Assembly: GCA_037976565.1 (NCBI GenBank)
Contig: CP137666.1
Location: forward strand, 56,600,740 to 56,664,739
Source: Mesocentrotus franciscanus
Taxonomy: Eukaryota > Echinodermata > Echinoidea > Camarodonta > Strongylocentrotidae
Direction of reading: 5' to 3'
Length of the DNA stretch: 64,000 bases
Shown: piece after piece, positions 12,813 through 26,340 of the stretch
How the letters are laid out: each line of letters starts with the position of its first letter
Position numbering within the stretch: position 1 is the stretch's first letter
Program-made: the position numbers and the translations under genes
The notes under the pieces: generated by a model
Seen by the model: only the letters and a program-made list of their open reading frames with translations
Databases searched by the model: none
Told to the model about the DNA's origin: nothing

Positions 12813-13022
12813 TTGAGTAGTGGTGGTTATTTTACCTGACTACTAAGAAAGCATAAATGCTTGTTAGTAAGCAACCAGAGGACCGACGGCTTTAGGTCCT
12901 CTCCGAGAGACCTGGTAATGAGGATTAATGTCTTACCAAAGGGCACTAGCGCATCGACTTGGTTTCGAACCCGGTCACCGGATTATGAGACCACTGCTCT
13001 ACCAACTGAGCTATCGCGCCTC
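12813..13022 (-). mobile_element. tRNA-derived SINE (Met-tRNA-like head)
   Basis: On the minus strand it begins GGCGCGATAGCTCAGTTGGT (A box), has an anticodon-like loop CTCATAA and a B box GGTTCGAAACC. The 3' half of the acceptor and T stems does not pair properly, so it is not a working tRNA. A body with TGGTTGCTTACTAACAAGC and CTTTCTTAGTAGTCAGG follows. Confidence 0.8.
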
Positions 13023-16000
13023 CTTTAAGACTTTTGGAACAAGAGAGAACCTACACTAAATGTAAATAATGAAAAGTAAAAGTACCTGCCATTAGGAGAA
13101 AGTATACCGCCATAGGAAACAAACAGGTTGAAAATAGGCAGTAAAATAAGAATGTCCTTTTCGAATATTATGTTATGTGTACTATAATATTTTTTTACAT
13201 TGGTTCTAATTGTGATTGAACAAAGAAAGGGTGAAATATCAGATTCATTTAACCGGACATAAATCAATAATCCAATTATAACTAAATATGCATTAGAAAA
13301 CATTCACAGGAAATGTGTAGCAATATTTATCAAATTTACATTATGAATGAAACACCATGTTCTAATTTTCACTTGACTTAATAAAATGTAAGAGTCTACA
13401 AGTTTCGAGCCGATTACAGTCAAATATATCAAAAGTGCTTCTATTCAAACGTTGAATATCATGAAAGCATGTTTGCATGGATCCATCAAATAATGTCCAT
13501 GATGAAAACCATGCTCGTAAAAAGATGAGATACTCTCTGTTTTTTGTCATTCAATATTGTACCTGCCCTACAATTTATTTTGGTTGCATTTTCTTTTTAT
13601 TTATCTATTTGCGACCTTGTCTATGGATTATTTTCCCTTCTGTTCCATATACATAATATATTACGTTTAAAAACAAATAGAATGGGTTCCCTCTCAGAAT
13701 AATCTTTTTATTTGTCATCTTAATTTTTGACATGGTTTGTCTTTTCATGTATTTCTCTTTCTTCCGAGCAGTCTGGAAAAGATGCGTAAACCATTGTTTT
13801 TTCATTCCAGAAAGTCGTATTTTTCTTATTTGTATTTTATCTTGCATCAAAACACCCAGAGTTTTTAAAGAAAATACGCAAAGTTTTATCAAATGCTGAT
13901 AGGCCTTTTGATACGGACAACAAAAACCCCACATGAATATTGTTGGAACTGATCTTTTATGCGGATTGCATTTATTTATAAGCAAGAACTTTAATCCATC
14001 TCTTTAATCCGAGTATCGCTGTATTTACAAATAGATGCTTAAGGCAACATCCATACATAAACGATTAGAATGCGGGTGAAGTCGTAACACATCTGCAATA
14101 TATATTCTTTCTTATTCTGTAGCATTCAGCTTGCGTGTGATACTGAGCAAGCAATAAGCTGAGTATTTCTGAGGCGACTGAAGGAGAGTAAAATTACCCC
14201 GGCGGGAAGCTTTGAATATTAAAACCCTTTTCTTCGAGATATACACAATTGCCATTTGGACTACTCAGTTAAAATCATAGAAATCTGCCTTTAAGTCGTG
14301 GTCGTCGGGACTCAGTTTTCGCTATAACGAAGTATGGGTGTTGAAAAACGATGGAATGAAAGGACAAAGTTGTCTCCAGTGGTGACTAGTAATGGATACA
14401 GATATACGGATTCTACTATTCAAAAATCAAGGACGCTATTGCCAGAACCCTGTTTCCAATGTAGACGGTTTATATTGATGCAAGATCTTGTACGAGAATG
14501 ACTCTTTATACGACGCCAAAACTTTGTAAATATTCTTTAACGGCTTTTCATAGCTTCTAGCTAATCCATGACGGCTTTCGTCACAAGCCATTCATTCGTT
14601 TTGGAGCAGAAATATAGAGGCCGCTTTTTGTCATTAAGTCCGAATTATTCAAGTGCTTTTTCGCTTGGAAAACGGAGAGTGAATGGAAATGAAGGTAGTA
14701 AATTACTACAATATGCTAATACTAGTATTTTACCTAAAGGGAAATCCTTTTAACGCAACGATAGTTGTTAACTGAAAATGCGCTGAAAATCTCTCTCTCT
14801 GTCTGCTATGCTATTCATTTTAGCTTCTATTTTGTGTGTGCTTTTTGTGCTTTCTAATGTATACGTTGTATCGTAGATATTCATTTTAAGTCAAACTTGA
14901 TACATTCTCTTGTTTATTTTTAATTCTAAAGACGGTACATTTTTCTCTTTAGAAACTGACGATATAATCAAGCGTCAGGACATTTTCGAGCTATCGTTAT
15001 TGTGAATTGTGGAATAATCATCTCATGTCGTGTATAAATGTTATTGAAGTCTCTTATACAAATTTAAATTAAGAGGGATTTCTCTTTTTTCCAATTTCTA
15101 AATTTGCTACGTTCTCAATGTATTGCAGCGTAACCATGGTAACAAGAATTCATTGCTTATAGAATGAATACTGTTGTTCTGTAATCGCGATGCCTGCAAC
15201 ACCCAGTTCTCTCTACATTAAAGTAAGCGCGGTGCTCGAAGGTTTGATTTTTCGTCGAACAGAGGTCCGATTACGATACGCAAACAATCCCTTAATGCAA
15301 TCGTGTCGTTTATTACATGTACGTCCTCAGACAGCGACAGTGACATGTGAGAAGATTTGACACGTGCTGAGCCTGTCTCGTGTTCTCATTTCTTTCAAAA
15401 TTGAGTCGTGACCAGACCATGTAATGTGCTCCTAAATGATCAAAATACCGAACGCAATATCTAGCACCGGGATCTAGCGCAGCATTAACCTTTTTTCCAT
15501 ATACATGTACCTACCTCCCCCGTCGTTTTTCAACACAATTACGCCTGTCCTGCCTTACATCATTATTAAACGAGCAAAGGAATTCGTTTATAACTCATTT
15601 TGCATATTACCCGGAGCAATTTACTTGCTCCAATAAAAGTTTTCACGTTTTCCGGGAGTCAAATCCATCATGATGATGAAATTGACTGATGTCCATGTCA
15701 GCTTTAGATATGAACGCATTCATAAGATTGTTGATCGCGTAACTCGTGCCGCTGGCAAAAGGTCGTTAGCACGCGTGCATCGCTTTTAAGGTTTTGACTG
15801 CTCTATACATGTTATAGGACTACCATTTAAAAATGACAGGAATTTGTCAACTTTTTTTTAATAAAAAGGAAAACGGCCTAATTCAAGTAGTTCGTGCATA
15901 TGAAGTAAGCACATTTTTTAAAAGTTACGGGCATTTTAATGCTCACGACTCTATAATGCTAAACGCAATAGTGCGCTTCCATGTTTGGCAGAACGGTGCA

Positions 16001-16379
16001 AGGCGCTTACGCCCTTCTGGCAGCCGTACAACGCTCTCTTGGGTTGTGGTTGAAGCGTGAAGACGTGGGGGCGGCCGGCTGGTCTAAGAGAAATGCTTGA
16101 TTAGTTTGTATCATTACCGCAGGCATATAAAGTGGATGCCGGGATAAAGGACAGACCCTGACACTGTGGTGGTGAGGGAGATGGATAACCCACTCGATTG
16201 TGAATAAAGTAAGCATAATAATTGCAGTTAGTGTCCACAGTGACGTCTCGTTTGTCCTTTATTGATGCATTGCGTGTAGAAGCATTTCTTTTCAGTTTAT
16301 TAAAATCAAAGTAAAAGTGAATAAAAATGCAGCTACTTTTTTTTACCAACGCGATCGTAAGTTTTTTCATAAAATCAAC
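13023..16379. other. intergenic, nothing recognised
   Basis: The longest open frame, 126 codons on the minus strand at 13605-13985, is Lys/Ile-rich without a recognisable domain and is not supported as a gene. Confidence 0.45.
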
Positions 16380-17108
16380 TTAAAGGCAAAGTCCACTCCA
16401 AAAATAATTTGCTTTGAATAGATGCAGAAAAACAAAAGAAACAGAGCCGTAAAATCGGATATCTAATAAGGAAGTTATTAATTTTTGAAAAAGTATGAAA
16501 AAGTATGGAACAATGGAAATCACTACACAAATTGCCAATTCGGTTATCAGTTTGAGACGTCATTGCCTCACTATTTATCAATTGCTTTATATATGTTTAT
16601 CCCCAATACTTGATTTCCCATGCCTTTTGCCAGGTTATGTGATTTGTATCATATTGCGTGCATGACATTTCACAAAATCTTTTATGAACTTTGAAGAATT
16701 GATACTATTTCCTGAATATTGTATATTCATAATCATTGATTTTTATATAAATAGTTTTTCAAAATTCACATTTTTTCATGATTTAACTGAAAAAAATTAC
16801 TCTATATTAGTGCATCCACACAAATCAATATAACTTGGATGCTGGTGTAAGGAAATATGATTTTTAGGGGGAAAATGGGAAATTTATATTATCAATATAA
16901 AGAAAACAATTAGTGGATAGTGAGGCAATGGCGTCACAGACTCTGAGTGTGTTGCCAATTTGCTTGTCATTTTCAAAGTTTTCCATGTCATTAAAAATTC
17001 ATAACATTCTTATTAGTTTTCCGATTTTGCTCAAACTTTTTTTGATTGGTTTGTCTGATTTTTCTGCTTCTATTGGAGGTAAATTATTTTTGGAGTGAAC
17101 TTGCCCAT
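16380..17108. mobile_element. second copy of the TTAA-type foldback element
   Basis: Same family as the inner element at 2239-3013: left end TTAAAGGCAAAGTCCACTCC, right end TTTTTGGAGTGAACTTG. Shared inner blocks include the ATTGCGTGCATGACATTTCA region (here inverted relative to the first copy). It is about 50 bases shorter. The right TTAA is no longer visible. Confidence 0.75.
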
Positions 17109-17446
17109 TGCAACAGCCTTAGTTTGATTATTCGAAACCATAGATTGATAAACAATTAAACACTAATGATAATTCATATTCATGCAGGACAGAAAGGGAG
17201 ACATCTCCTCATTATACACAGAGTAAAACTGAAAGGGGTTTTCTAGAGCATTTAGTTATAAGCAAACGAATACTATCAGTGGCGTAGACAGGTTCTTACA
17301 CCTGGGGGGGATGACTGGGCTGCCAACGCTAGTGAGGGAGCGAAGCGACCGAGCAGGAGGTGTGGGTGTCCCCCTCCCACGGTAGAGCTTTTGCAATTTT
17401 GAACTTGAAATCGTGCAATCTGATGCATACTTAATGAGGTAAAATA

Positions 17447-17531
17447 ACACACACAAGCGTGCACGCACACACACACATACTCACACACACACACACACGC
17501 ACACACTCACACACACACACACACACACGCA
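17447..17531. repeat. CA-rich microsatellite
   Basis: Interrupted (CA)n. The overlapping Cys/Val-rich open frames on the minus strand are products of this tract. Confidence 0.95.
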
Positions 17532-18083
17532 CACATACTACGCCTTGAATGGACAGACATACATCGACAAGATCTACACACCGTGGCATACGAATACAGA
17601 ATGGACTGACACATAGTATTGCATATTGAACCACACTACGTATTTATTTATCTCTGTGAATTTTGCTGTTACACCTCTTCAGAAAAAAACCAATGTCAAC
17701 TGTGTACACGCAGGTATAGTCTTTGTTGTCTTGATAGGGGTATGTGGTTATGAATGAAAACAGCCTCTGTGGCCATTTGTGAATAGAACACATAAACAAC
17801 AAACAAATAACGATTAAACTGTGAACAATATGTCTGTTCATTATAAAGCATAATGAATACGTACATACTATGCTTTTTTTTACCTCAAAGAAACAGGCAT
17901 AGTATCCATAGATGGATATTGGCTGGCGGCTCATTAACATACAGATACAAAAAACATAAACAGTATCACTATGATCCATGGAGTAACAATACTGCTTTGT
18001 AAGTTTGTGAAGAAATCGGAACCATAACGGCATTGCATCGTTTCAAATTAGGGCATTATTTACTTCTATTTGATCTCAGTCTT

Positions 18084-18092
18084 ATAATAGTA

Positions 18093-18153
<61 letters not shown>
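18084..18153. repeat. (ATA)n microsatellite
   Basis: About 20 triplets of TAA/ATA, giving poly-Ile and poly-Leu shadow frames. Confidence 0.97.
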
Positions 18154-18155
<2 letters not shown>

Positions 18156-18262
18156 TTGTGGTTATCTTGTGGTTTGCCCCATTTGAACACGCAAAACTCG
18201 TGGTTATCTTTTGGTTTCCACACCACGAGATTGCGCGCACTGCAAAATATGCGCGATTAATC

Positions 18263-18304
18263 TTGTGGTTATCTTGTGGTTTCCAAACCACAAGATAACC
18301 ACAA
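18263..18304. repeat. perfect hairpin, 20-bp arms and 2-base loop
   Basis: TTGTGGTTATCTTGTGGTTT, then CC, then its exact reverse complement. Related degenerate copies lie at 18157-18175 and 18200-18230. The nearby CCGTGTGAATGCGGCTA end (18349-18365) resembles the end of the 7334-8087 element. Confidence 0.95.
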
Positions 18305-18614
18305 AATACTTGTAAGATTTTCTTTTTTACCGTCTGAATTGGCTTTCACCGTGTGAATGCGGCTAATAACAATAAACACAATTACAATAATGATGAGGAT
18401 TATTATTATCATCATCATAATTATTATTATTATTAATATTATAATTGTTATCATTATTATTATTACTATTATCATCATTATGACTTATTAAGTAAGCAAA
18501 TATCATTCCCCAAAACCTGGGGGGGATGATTGTACATGCCATCCCCCCCACCTTGTGCGGTAGGGGGGATGCATCCCCCTCATCCCCCCCGTTGTCTACG
18601 CCCCTGAATACTAT

Positions 18615-21600
18615 AGTCACCATTTAGAGCAACTTATCACAACTGCTTAGTTTCATTCAAAACCTGTAAGGTTCAAACTACAAATTAAAAATCATTTCGA
18701 ATACTCACGAACTCAGCCCTTTATTAATCAAATGGCAGTTTGTACCTTAACTTTTTGACATATTTATGTAACCTACGCTTTTCATGAATTGCCTGTAGGT
18801 TTTCCGTCACCTTGCAATAACAAGGTGCTTGGTTTGGTATCGAGAGAGAATCGGTCCATGTCAAGATTAAAGTGTCAAGCAGTGATATTCTGGAAGTCCC
18901 TCTTTGTGGAGCTGAATTAGACAAAATTTTGATATTCTTGAGAAATGTTTAAATGGTGCCTAAAAAATCCCCTCAAAATGTTCTGAAGTTACTTTTTTTC
19001 CCCTATATGAGTAGTTTAAAGCTCCATTCCCTAGAAATCAAATACAAATTGCGAGAACAAAAACAACAATACCAACTTTGAATACTGAAGGCTCTGTATA
19101 CGTTTCCGGGAAATGAAAAATGCAAGCGAAGTTTGTCGCTTTCGTCAAGAAAGTTATCATTTAATTTTGTGAATTAATACTCAGTATATCGCAGAGCTTC
19201 CGCATAAGTATAGATCTATGATATATGATTAATTTGGTCTGTGTTCTGTAATGAAGAAATTAATTATTTGGATCGTCATGAAATTGTTTCTCTTCACATT
19301 GTATTCCTATATTTTATATGTAGAGGAGGGTAGAAAAAATTATACAAGGAAAATGAACTACGAGTTGTTAATAGTATTAGCTTTAATTTAGATAATTTCT
19401 TTGCTATTGTCATCAAAATTTAGTTCTCTTTCGAAGGTTACAGCCTTTTTTCTCCTCACCGCCATCAGCAATCTTTAAATGGTTTAAACTGTACCTTCAA
19501 AGCAAGTGGTGATCCGCCCGGTTGAAATCTCCAACCTCAAATTGAAGTGAACTTCTCCTATTACCCGACACCTGAGCACTTGGGTAGATGTGTGGTCGAC
19601 ATAATGGATGTACGGTATTAGGTTCATCCTCAGTATAAATAGACTTTAGGTGGCCCCAGCCCTTGCACTTTAGTTCAAAAGATTTTCAGTGGATGCGACG
19701 GAAAGAGGGCCAGAAGGTAATGTAGGACACGACGGTTTAATATTTCTCGTACGTGGCTAATTCCTAGTATATCGTAGACTAACGTGGCCTTACCTTTAAG
19801 TTCAAGTAACGCTGTTAAGTAAGATACGTGTCGGTGCAATATTAAAGAATGATGCTTCTTTACCACTAATTAAAGGCCCTAGGCACTCCCTCTACTAAGT
19901 CTGAACATGGTTGCAAACTACAAAGTGCCTGTAATTTTCATCCATCCATCATTCATCCATAGCTGTAGATAAGTTGGAGGTTGGCTTCGGGTAGAGAGCG
20001 AGCGCCAAGTTCAATGGAGTTCGTGATGTATTCCAAGGGAAGAGCATACCTTCGAGTCATAAATCGAATTAAATTATTGGGATAAACATTTACGGAGACA
20101 AGGAAATATGGACCGCCATCAATTACTGGTCCCTGTAGAGCCTCAGAGTTACCGACAAGCCTAGAGGTGTATTATTACATTAGATCGGGTTTCAATCAAT
20201 GCTCATTTGATTCCTTCGAGGATGCCTGCTTCTAGATTACGGCACCAAAGGGGTTTCCGGCTCCAGTGGAAATATGGCCGTAGAAAGGATTAGGGGCTTG
20301 AATAGGTGTGATGGCGAGGGGGGTTGGGGAGCGATGGCAGTTTTCCTTCCTTCCTCTCCCTTTCACTCGCCATCACTGCGGCGCCATTTTTCGAGGCAAA
20401 GTCATTACTTGGTGAATTTGCAATGTATAACCCCAAAAATGCATTATCGTCATAGTTTATTTTGACTGCTATAAGGGAGAATAAAATGTGTGCGTAGGGA
20501 GCGGTTTGCGAGTGCGTTTGTGTAAAAGAAGGGCATACTATTTAAAATTGCAGATTTCAAATGTGCAGAGTAGCACCGCTCAACCAATGCTATTTTTCCC
20601 CTTCTCCTGATTTTTTGTTTCAATATGGATTATTTCCTTTAGACTCCAAGTAATTTTATCTGTAAATAGATTTCAATGAGAAGCGACGGAGCCGCGCAGT
20701 ATTAAATGTCAATAGTGTAGACGAAGGAGTAGAGGAAATGAGATAGGAAATAGATATATATTTGGAGAAAGTAAGAGGGACAGGGGAGAGAGAGAGTGTG
20801 TGTGTGTGGGGGGGGGGGCTGAGAAATACGGAGAAAGAATTGAGTCGAGATCATAATGGAGACGGAGGAAACCGAGTAAATAGAAAGGGGGATTGAGGGA
20901 TGCAGGAGCAGAGGAGAGAACAAAAATGAGAGGAGAGGAAAAGAGAAAGAATGAGAAATAAGAGAGACAGACAGACAGAGAGGCAGAGAGAGAGAGAGAT
21001 TAGTTTGATATTGTGCAGCGGAACATGTAGGCTAAAATGAAATACATACTGAGAGTATTTGAAAAGGAAGATGGCCTGATGAGTCTGGAAGTTATTAAAA
21101 AGGCAGACAACAGGTCTCCGTGATTCGGAGAAAATAATATCCCGGAGATATTGCAGATTATGCATCATGATATGATATCTTATTCTCAAGCACATGATCA
21201 GAAGGTACAAAACATAACACAACGTATCTATTCATTCATTTTTGTTTGGGGATGTGTTTTTATGTAACATAAGTCTACTGGTTGGCATTCTAGTCGCCAA
21301 GTAGTCTCTGTCTGACTCCTCATTCGCTCTTTGTCGCAAAAGTTAAAGGTTATGACATTTTGTAAAAGTACTTACCGTCATTTTTTCATCCCTTGACATT
21401 CGAAATGGTAATTCGAATGATGTTTCTTATGCTGATTTTATTCGGAATCCGACAGAGCGGTAAAAAATGACGTTTAAAATGAAGGCCAGCTATTAAAGGT
21501 CACAAGTGCATGCTATAAACTTTGTTGGGGGGGGGGAGGTGCCTCTCTGACAAGGATCCAAAGAGGTGAGAAAATTCGTGTTAACACAAGAGGTGATGTA

Positions 21601-22861
21601 AAAGTAAGAGTCCTAATGTTTTATTCCTTATTTTATTTAATCCTGTTAAATAAAAAAATAAAAACAATTGTTCCGCATAATGTTGAACGGCCTTCCCGCC
21701 GCATGACCATGGTGGTAATGAGGCTTGTGAATATGTGTTTAAATCTACCAATTAAGATATTTTCATGTGACTTAAGTTAGCCTTCGACATGCACAAGGCT
21801 TACACATTGTTGTATAAGTGCATGTTGAAGTCATTCTGGTATTTTAATAAAGAGAGCAATAGTTGAAGAGTCTGCTTGACACGGAGGACACGGGTACAGG
21901 ATATTACATTGCCGCATGGCCAGCGATCTTATTACCTTGTCGAGCGCAGGCCATCCCTCTACTCTATGACAGGTGGCCATTTCGAATATTGATCGAGACG
22001 CGCACGGTTTATTTAATGAATTAATCTCTCATATCGGAAAAGAAATTATCACTCATGCGTGAACAACATGAGGTACACAGTGAATAGATAATCTGGTGTA
22101 TGAACAGATTACGGATGGATGGTTTCTTCAGTGACTATGGCCTGATAGACAAGAGGTTTATTACTATGTTAGAGGATTCAGGTCAAATAAGGCAGTGTTG
22201 AGTGTTAGACATGCTGCGTTAGATATTTTATGATTTACTGCATCCCCCTACCACACACACACACACACACGCACATACACCCACCCATACACGCACACAC
22301 GCACACACCTGCACGCATGTCAACGCAATCATGTGAAATTCACTGCTTAACCCATCTCAGGTACCTTTGCTGTTTTAAATCAAGCTTCTTGGTCACTTTC
22401 AACACAAACAGTTATTCTTATGGAGGTTGCTTTTGATGTCTTTAAGTTTTATGCTTCTTAAGAATTATGTCATACCGATCATCCATCAATGCCGCTATAT
22501 TTTATTCCGCTCCTTGAGTATATATTCCTTCTTCTGGTCACATTCATTCACTAGCATATACCTCTATCTTCCAGATAAATACACACCTACTCTTCGGATG
22601 GTTCACATTATACCGAAAGCGAAAGGTTAGCGATGGGGCAAAAAAGGGAGGTGAAAACAGATGAAGAAGACAGGGGGTATAGGAAGGTAGATAATAAGAG
22701 AGAGAAAGTGGGTAGAGGGTGTAAAGATAGAAAAGAGAAGGCAGTGTGCTAGGGAAGATGGCGACAAAATTAAATCGAGGGGAAAACAGGGCTTGATAGA
22801 CAAGGGAGATGAGAAGACTGTATGCGATTAAGAAGGAATGGGAGGTTAGGGTGAATAACGC
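18615..22861. other. intergenic, nothing recognised
   Basis: Gene-free as far as can be seen. Simple tracts: TG and poly-G at 20795-20818, GA-rich at 20880-20999, CA-rich at 22250-22310. Confidence 0.45.
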
Positions 22862-23127
22862 CTTCACTTGATTAAACATTAACGCGGTGAACTCTTTACG
22901 TTGCTAAGAAGGAATAAATTGTATGTTGTTAAGAAAGGATATACATGTAGAGTCAGGGGCTGCCAATGTCTTCACTTGATTAAACGTTAACGCGTTAAGA
23001 TGAGATCTAAGGACTTTACGAGGGAAGAGATGGTGTGTGTTTAAGGAAGGGAGTTGAAGAGAGAAGGAGGACGGCCAAAGGCCATACGTGATTAAACAGT
23101 AACACGTTCTGTTGAACTTTACCTATT
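22862..23127. repeat. about 110-bp tandem repeat, three degenerate units
   Basis: GATTAAACRTTAACGCG-like cores recur with ATTAAAC at 22871, 22979 and 23091, spaced 108 and 112 bases. Units one and two share CTTCACTTGATTAAAC; unit three reads ACGTGATTAAACAGTAACAC. Confidence 0.75.
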
Positions 23128-25886
23128 TGAAATATCAACGGAATGGAACCTGTTAACATGACACTGTATAAATGTATATATATTTGAAATATTGTCCGTG
23201 TTTTATATGAACTGGCTGACGTCATTTGGCATTTGTATACAGATTCAGAGGCCACTTCAATGACCGAGTCACTGAAGCTGAATGACATATCTTTTGAAAT
23301 GTTTTCTGGGTTTCATTTCCTGATATGTTGTCAATGAATGCATGCATTCTGAAATTACAGTCAACACGAGAGGAAGATGTGTAAATTGACATTAAACCGT
23401 AAATGAAAGATATTGCTCTAGGGGTACCCACACTCCCTCCCTCTCTGTATTTCTTGCTCCTCCCCCCTCCCCCCTCTCTCTCTCTCTCTTCCTCTCTTTT
23501 TGTCCTTCTGGACTCCCCCAATCTCTCATCCGTATCTATCTTAATCAAGCCGCCATGAATCATTCGGCTTATTAATGCATGTATACTCTGCTTTAACGTT
23601 GCTAGTCAGATATCCCTCTTTGAGCCACGCTGTATTCTGCGAGCAGTCACGCACAATGGTATATAAGACACCGAACCTCAATCTATCAAATCAGACATGA
23701 ATTTGGTAGTCTGAACCTTCGGGAAAGTAATACGTTTAATCAGCATGTTCAAAGGCATGTAAAATACAATGATATGGGCATTTAGACCGTGACGAAAGCT
23801 AACCTTAGCCCTCGATCAATTGTGATTAGAGGCCCATGGCGCCACGTGTTCTGGCTAGGGTGCTCTGCGTAGGGGGAAGTACTGCATGCATATCTCTTAT
23901 CGGATGGACAGAAGTTGAATAGGGGCGGCAGCGGCAGGATATGCATAATCAGGCGCATTGACCTCGACAGGCAATCGCAATTCATAAAACCTAGTAGTGT
24001 ATCATGAACGTAATGAACATTAATTTTATTCTAGCGTCCACTTTATGAAAACTTAACTGCAATGACACACGACTTGAATTAATATCTTACAGTGTTTTAT
24101 ATATACTGAACATTTACAGCAATTATGAATTAATTATTGAATGATTATGATTATAAACATTATTAAATATTAAAGAAACAAACACGAAGTTGCTTAGAAA
24201 AAGGAACACGAGGAAATGCTGAAAAAAGGTGCATAATAGTCTAGTACTAAATAATATTTAGCATTGTTCATTGAAGAAGCGCATAGATAACCGTAATACT
24301 ATATCGGCACCATGGGACAAAAATATATGAGTGTCAAGGTTATCATTAAACACAAGATTGAGTTCACAACTTTTTCAAGTAATACCATTCCCTTAGCTAA
24401 AGATACATACTTCGAATATGGAAAAACCAATAGTTTGAGACAAAGTGGTCTGCAAACATTTCCTCTTCTCCCTAGACAGATCAATGTGGATGGATTAACG
24501 ACGGAAGCTATCTGATCATGTATCGTACTTGAGGCAGTAGACATAACACTTCAATACTTTTTTGATAGTCTCTAATATCATGCCTTTTCTTTTAGCTATC
24601 ATATTCATCTTCCATGTTGTTTTTTAATTATTATATTTTTCTTCAATAATTTCTTACGGTACAATTTGATTGAATTCATCATCTTCTGCATAGTCCAAAA
24701 CAAATACGTATATGGCATGATAAATTTATCGTCAAAACCTGAGAAAGAATAACTTTCTGTTTTAAATTACAAATTAAGAATGGACATTATTTCTGTATAA
24801 ATTTGAATACAAACCCAGGAGACCAAAATAACCAGAATCACGTGCTTTTTTGTCTCTCTCGTGTTTCTGTTGTTTACTGCGGCCATAACATACCCAGTTC
24901 ATCGCTTACCTCGTATATTTCACTTTTGCTTTAAAAAAAAGGTAATTCTTAAATTATCTTGTTCTATATCTGATCTGAAATATTAGCATTTTTGATGTTG
25001 ATGTGGGCGTAGTTGACTAATAAGCTACAACTATCTCCTTCAAACCTATCCATTTTAAATGAAAGTCATTTATAATGTGCAAATTTATATATATATTACT
25101 TTACTGTATATGATGGACGTGTTTCCCTTTAAAATACCAGTGTAACATAGATCTGCACGTATCACTGTTGAATAATATTGCTTACATTGGCCCTTTTACA
25201 GCGTAGACTTTCTGATACTTCTTTCCGAATCTTAATGACATCCATTGCGCTATGTTATACTTACAGCATATGTCTTTATCATCACTTTTATTGCTTTTTT
25301 AAATATACGATACCCCCTTCCTTTCTCAAATTGTGTTTGCGCAGTCTGCAATACAGAACCTACATACCCATGGGATAAAATCCGGCAATATTCATGACCG
25401 ATACAAATAGTGCAATATGAAACTCGTAAAAGAATCCATTAGGCCGTATACATACGTGACGGGAAAGCGGGATCACCAAAAAGCACTTGCAAGAATGCAA
25501 TATAAAAACAAACTTTGTTGTCTTCATCCATTCCGATCACTCCCGGCGGCTTCCATTAGTAACGTATATTCGTCACCCTTTTATAGATCTATACAAAGCT
25601 CTAGTTTCAACTGGTACTGTCATAAAATGGCGAACGAAATTATAGGAGCATTTGAACCAGACAAAGAATGATATCTTCGGACAGGATATAGATTGGTATT
25701 GTTATCGGTGATCTTGTTCCTGGGGACAGATCTACTGTATGATTTCATATTTTGTCTATGATATGTTTTCCTTTACTAGAATTCACTATATATACTGACA
25801 TGTGTTAATCAAGTTTATTGATCACAATGCAGTACAATACAATCTCATAATTTGATTGAGTCTAGACAAACATTTTGGCTTCTCTC
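23128..25886. other. intergenic, nothing recognised
   Basis: A CT-rich tract lies at 23435-23500. No credible coding frame. Confidence 0.45.
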
Positions 25887-26056
25887 TAACTATGGTGTGT
25901 TTCTAACTATGGTGTGTCTCTAACTATGGTGTGTTTCTAACTATGGTGTGTCTCTAACTATGGTGTCTCTATAACTATGGTGTCTCTCTAACTATGTTGT
26001 CTCTCTAACTATGGTGTGTCTCTAACTACGGTGTCTCTCTAACTATGGTGTGTTTC
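25887..26056. repeat. 17-bp minisatellite, ten units
   Basis: Unit TAACTATGGTGTGTCTC, exactly ten copies in strict 17-base register, with variation mostly at the GTGTGTTTC/GTGTCTCTC positions. Confidence 0.97.
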
Positions 26057-26340
26057 TAAGCAAGGCATCTGGAATATCTGCAAACGAATTAATAAATTTG
26101 GTTGTCAGTAGATAATAATATTTATCATAAGTAACATGATTATTATGAATGCAGATTTCATAAAAACTACAAGCGAATATTCGATATTTAAAAAAATATA
26201 TATTTTTGTATACTTCATGTTGGATGAAATTTACACTTCTCGATACAATTTAAAGGACAAGACCAGATCTGGTATCTACTACATTCACTCATACAGATAC
26301 CCATCCCAGTGCTCTCCTTCAATGAATAAACTCCCTTCAC

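Larger units (their letters stand above)
17277..18606. mobile_element. hAT-type non-autonomous element with 8-bp target duplication
   Basis: The left end is CAGTGGCGTAGACA at 17277; the right end reads CAGGGGCGTAGACAACGG in reverse. Both sides are flanked by AATACTAT (17269-17276 and 18607-18614), the 8-bp duplication typical of hAT elements. The interior holds CA-rich DNA (17449-17530), an (ATA)n tract (18084-18153) and a foldback segment (about 18155-18365). No transposase frame is visible. Confidence 0.9.

Noticed and set aside
12945..13022. Functional tRNA-Met gene
   Set aside because: The acceptor stem and T stem do not pair at the 3' side, and a SINE body follows directly.
13605..13985. 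126-codon minus-strand frame as a gene
   Set aside because: Lys/Ile/Phe-rich composition fits AT-rich noncoding DNA; no motif, neighbour or splice evidence supports it.
17256..17634. Cys/Val-rich minus-strand frames
   Set aside because: They are translations of a CA microsatellite.
18033..18478. Poly-Ile and poly-Leu frames
   Set aside because: They are produced by the ATA/TAA microsatellite and are not proteins.
25887..26056. CRISPR array
   Set aside because: The repeats are 17 bases with no spacers, in a eukaryotic genome; this is a minisatellite.
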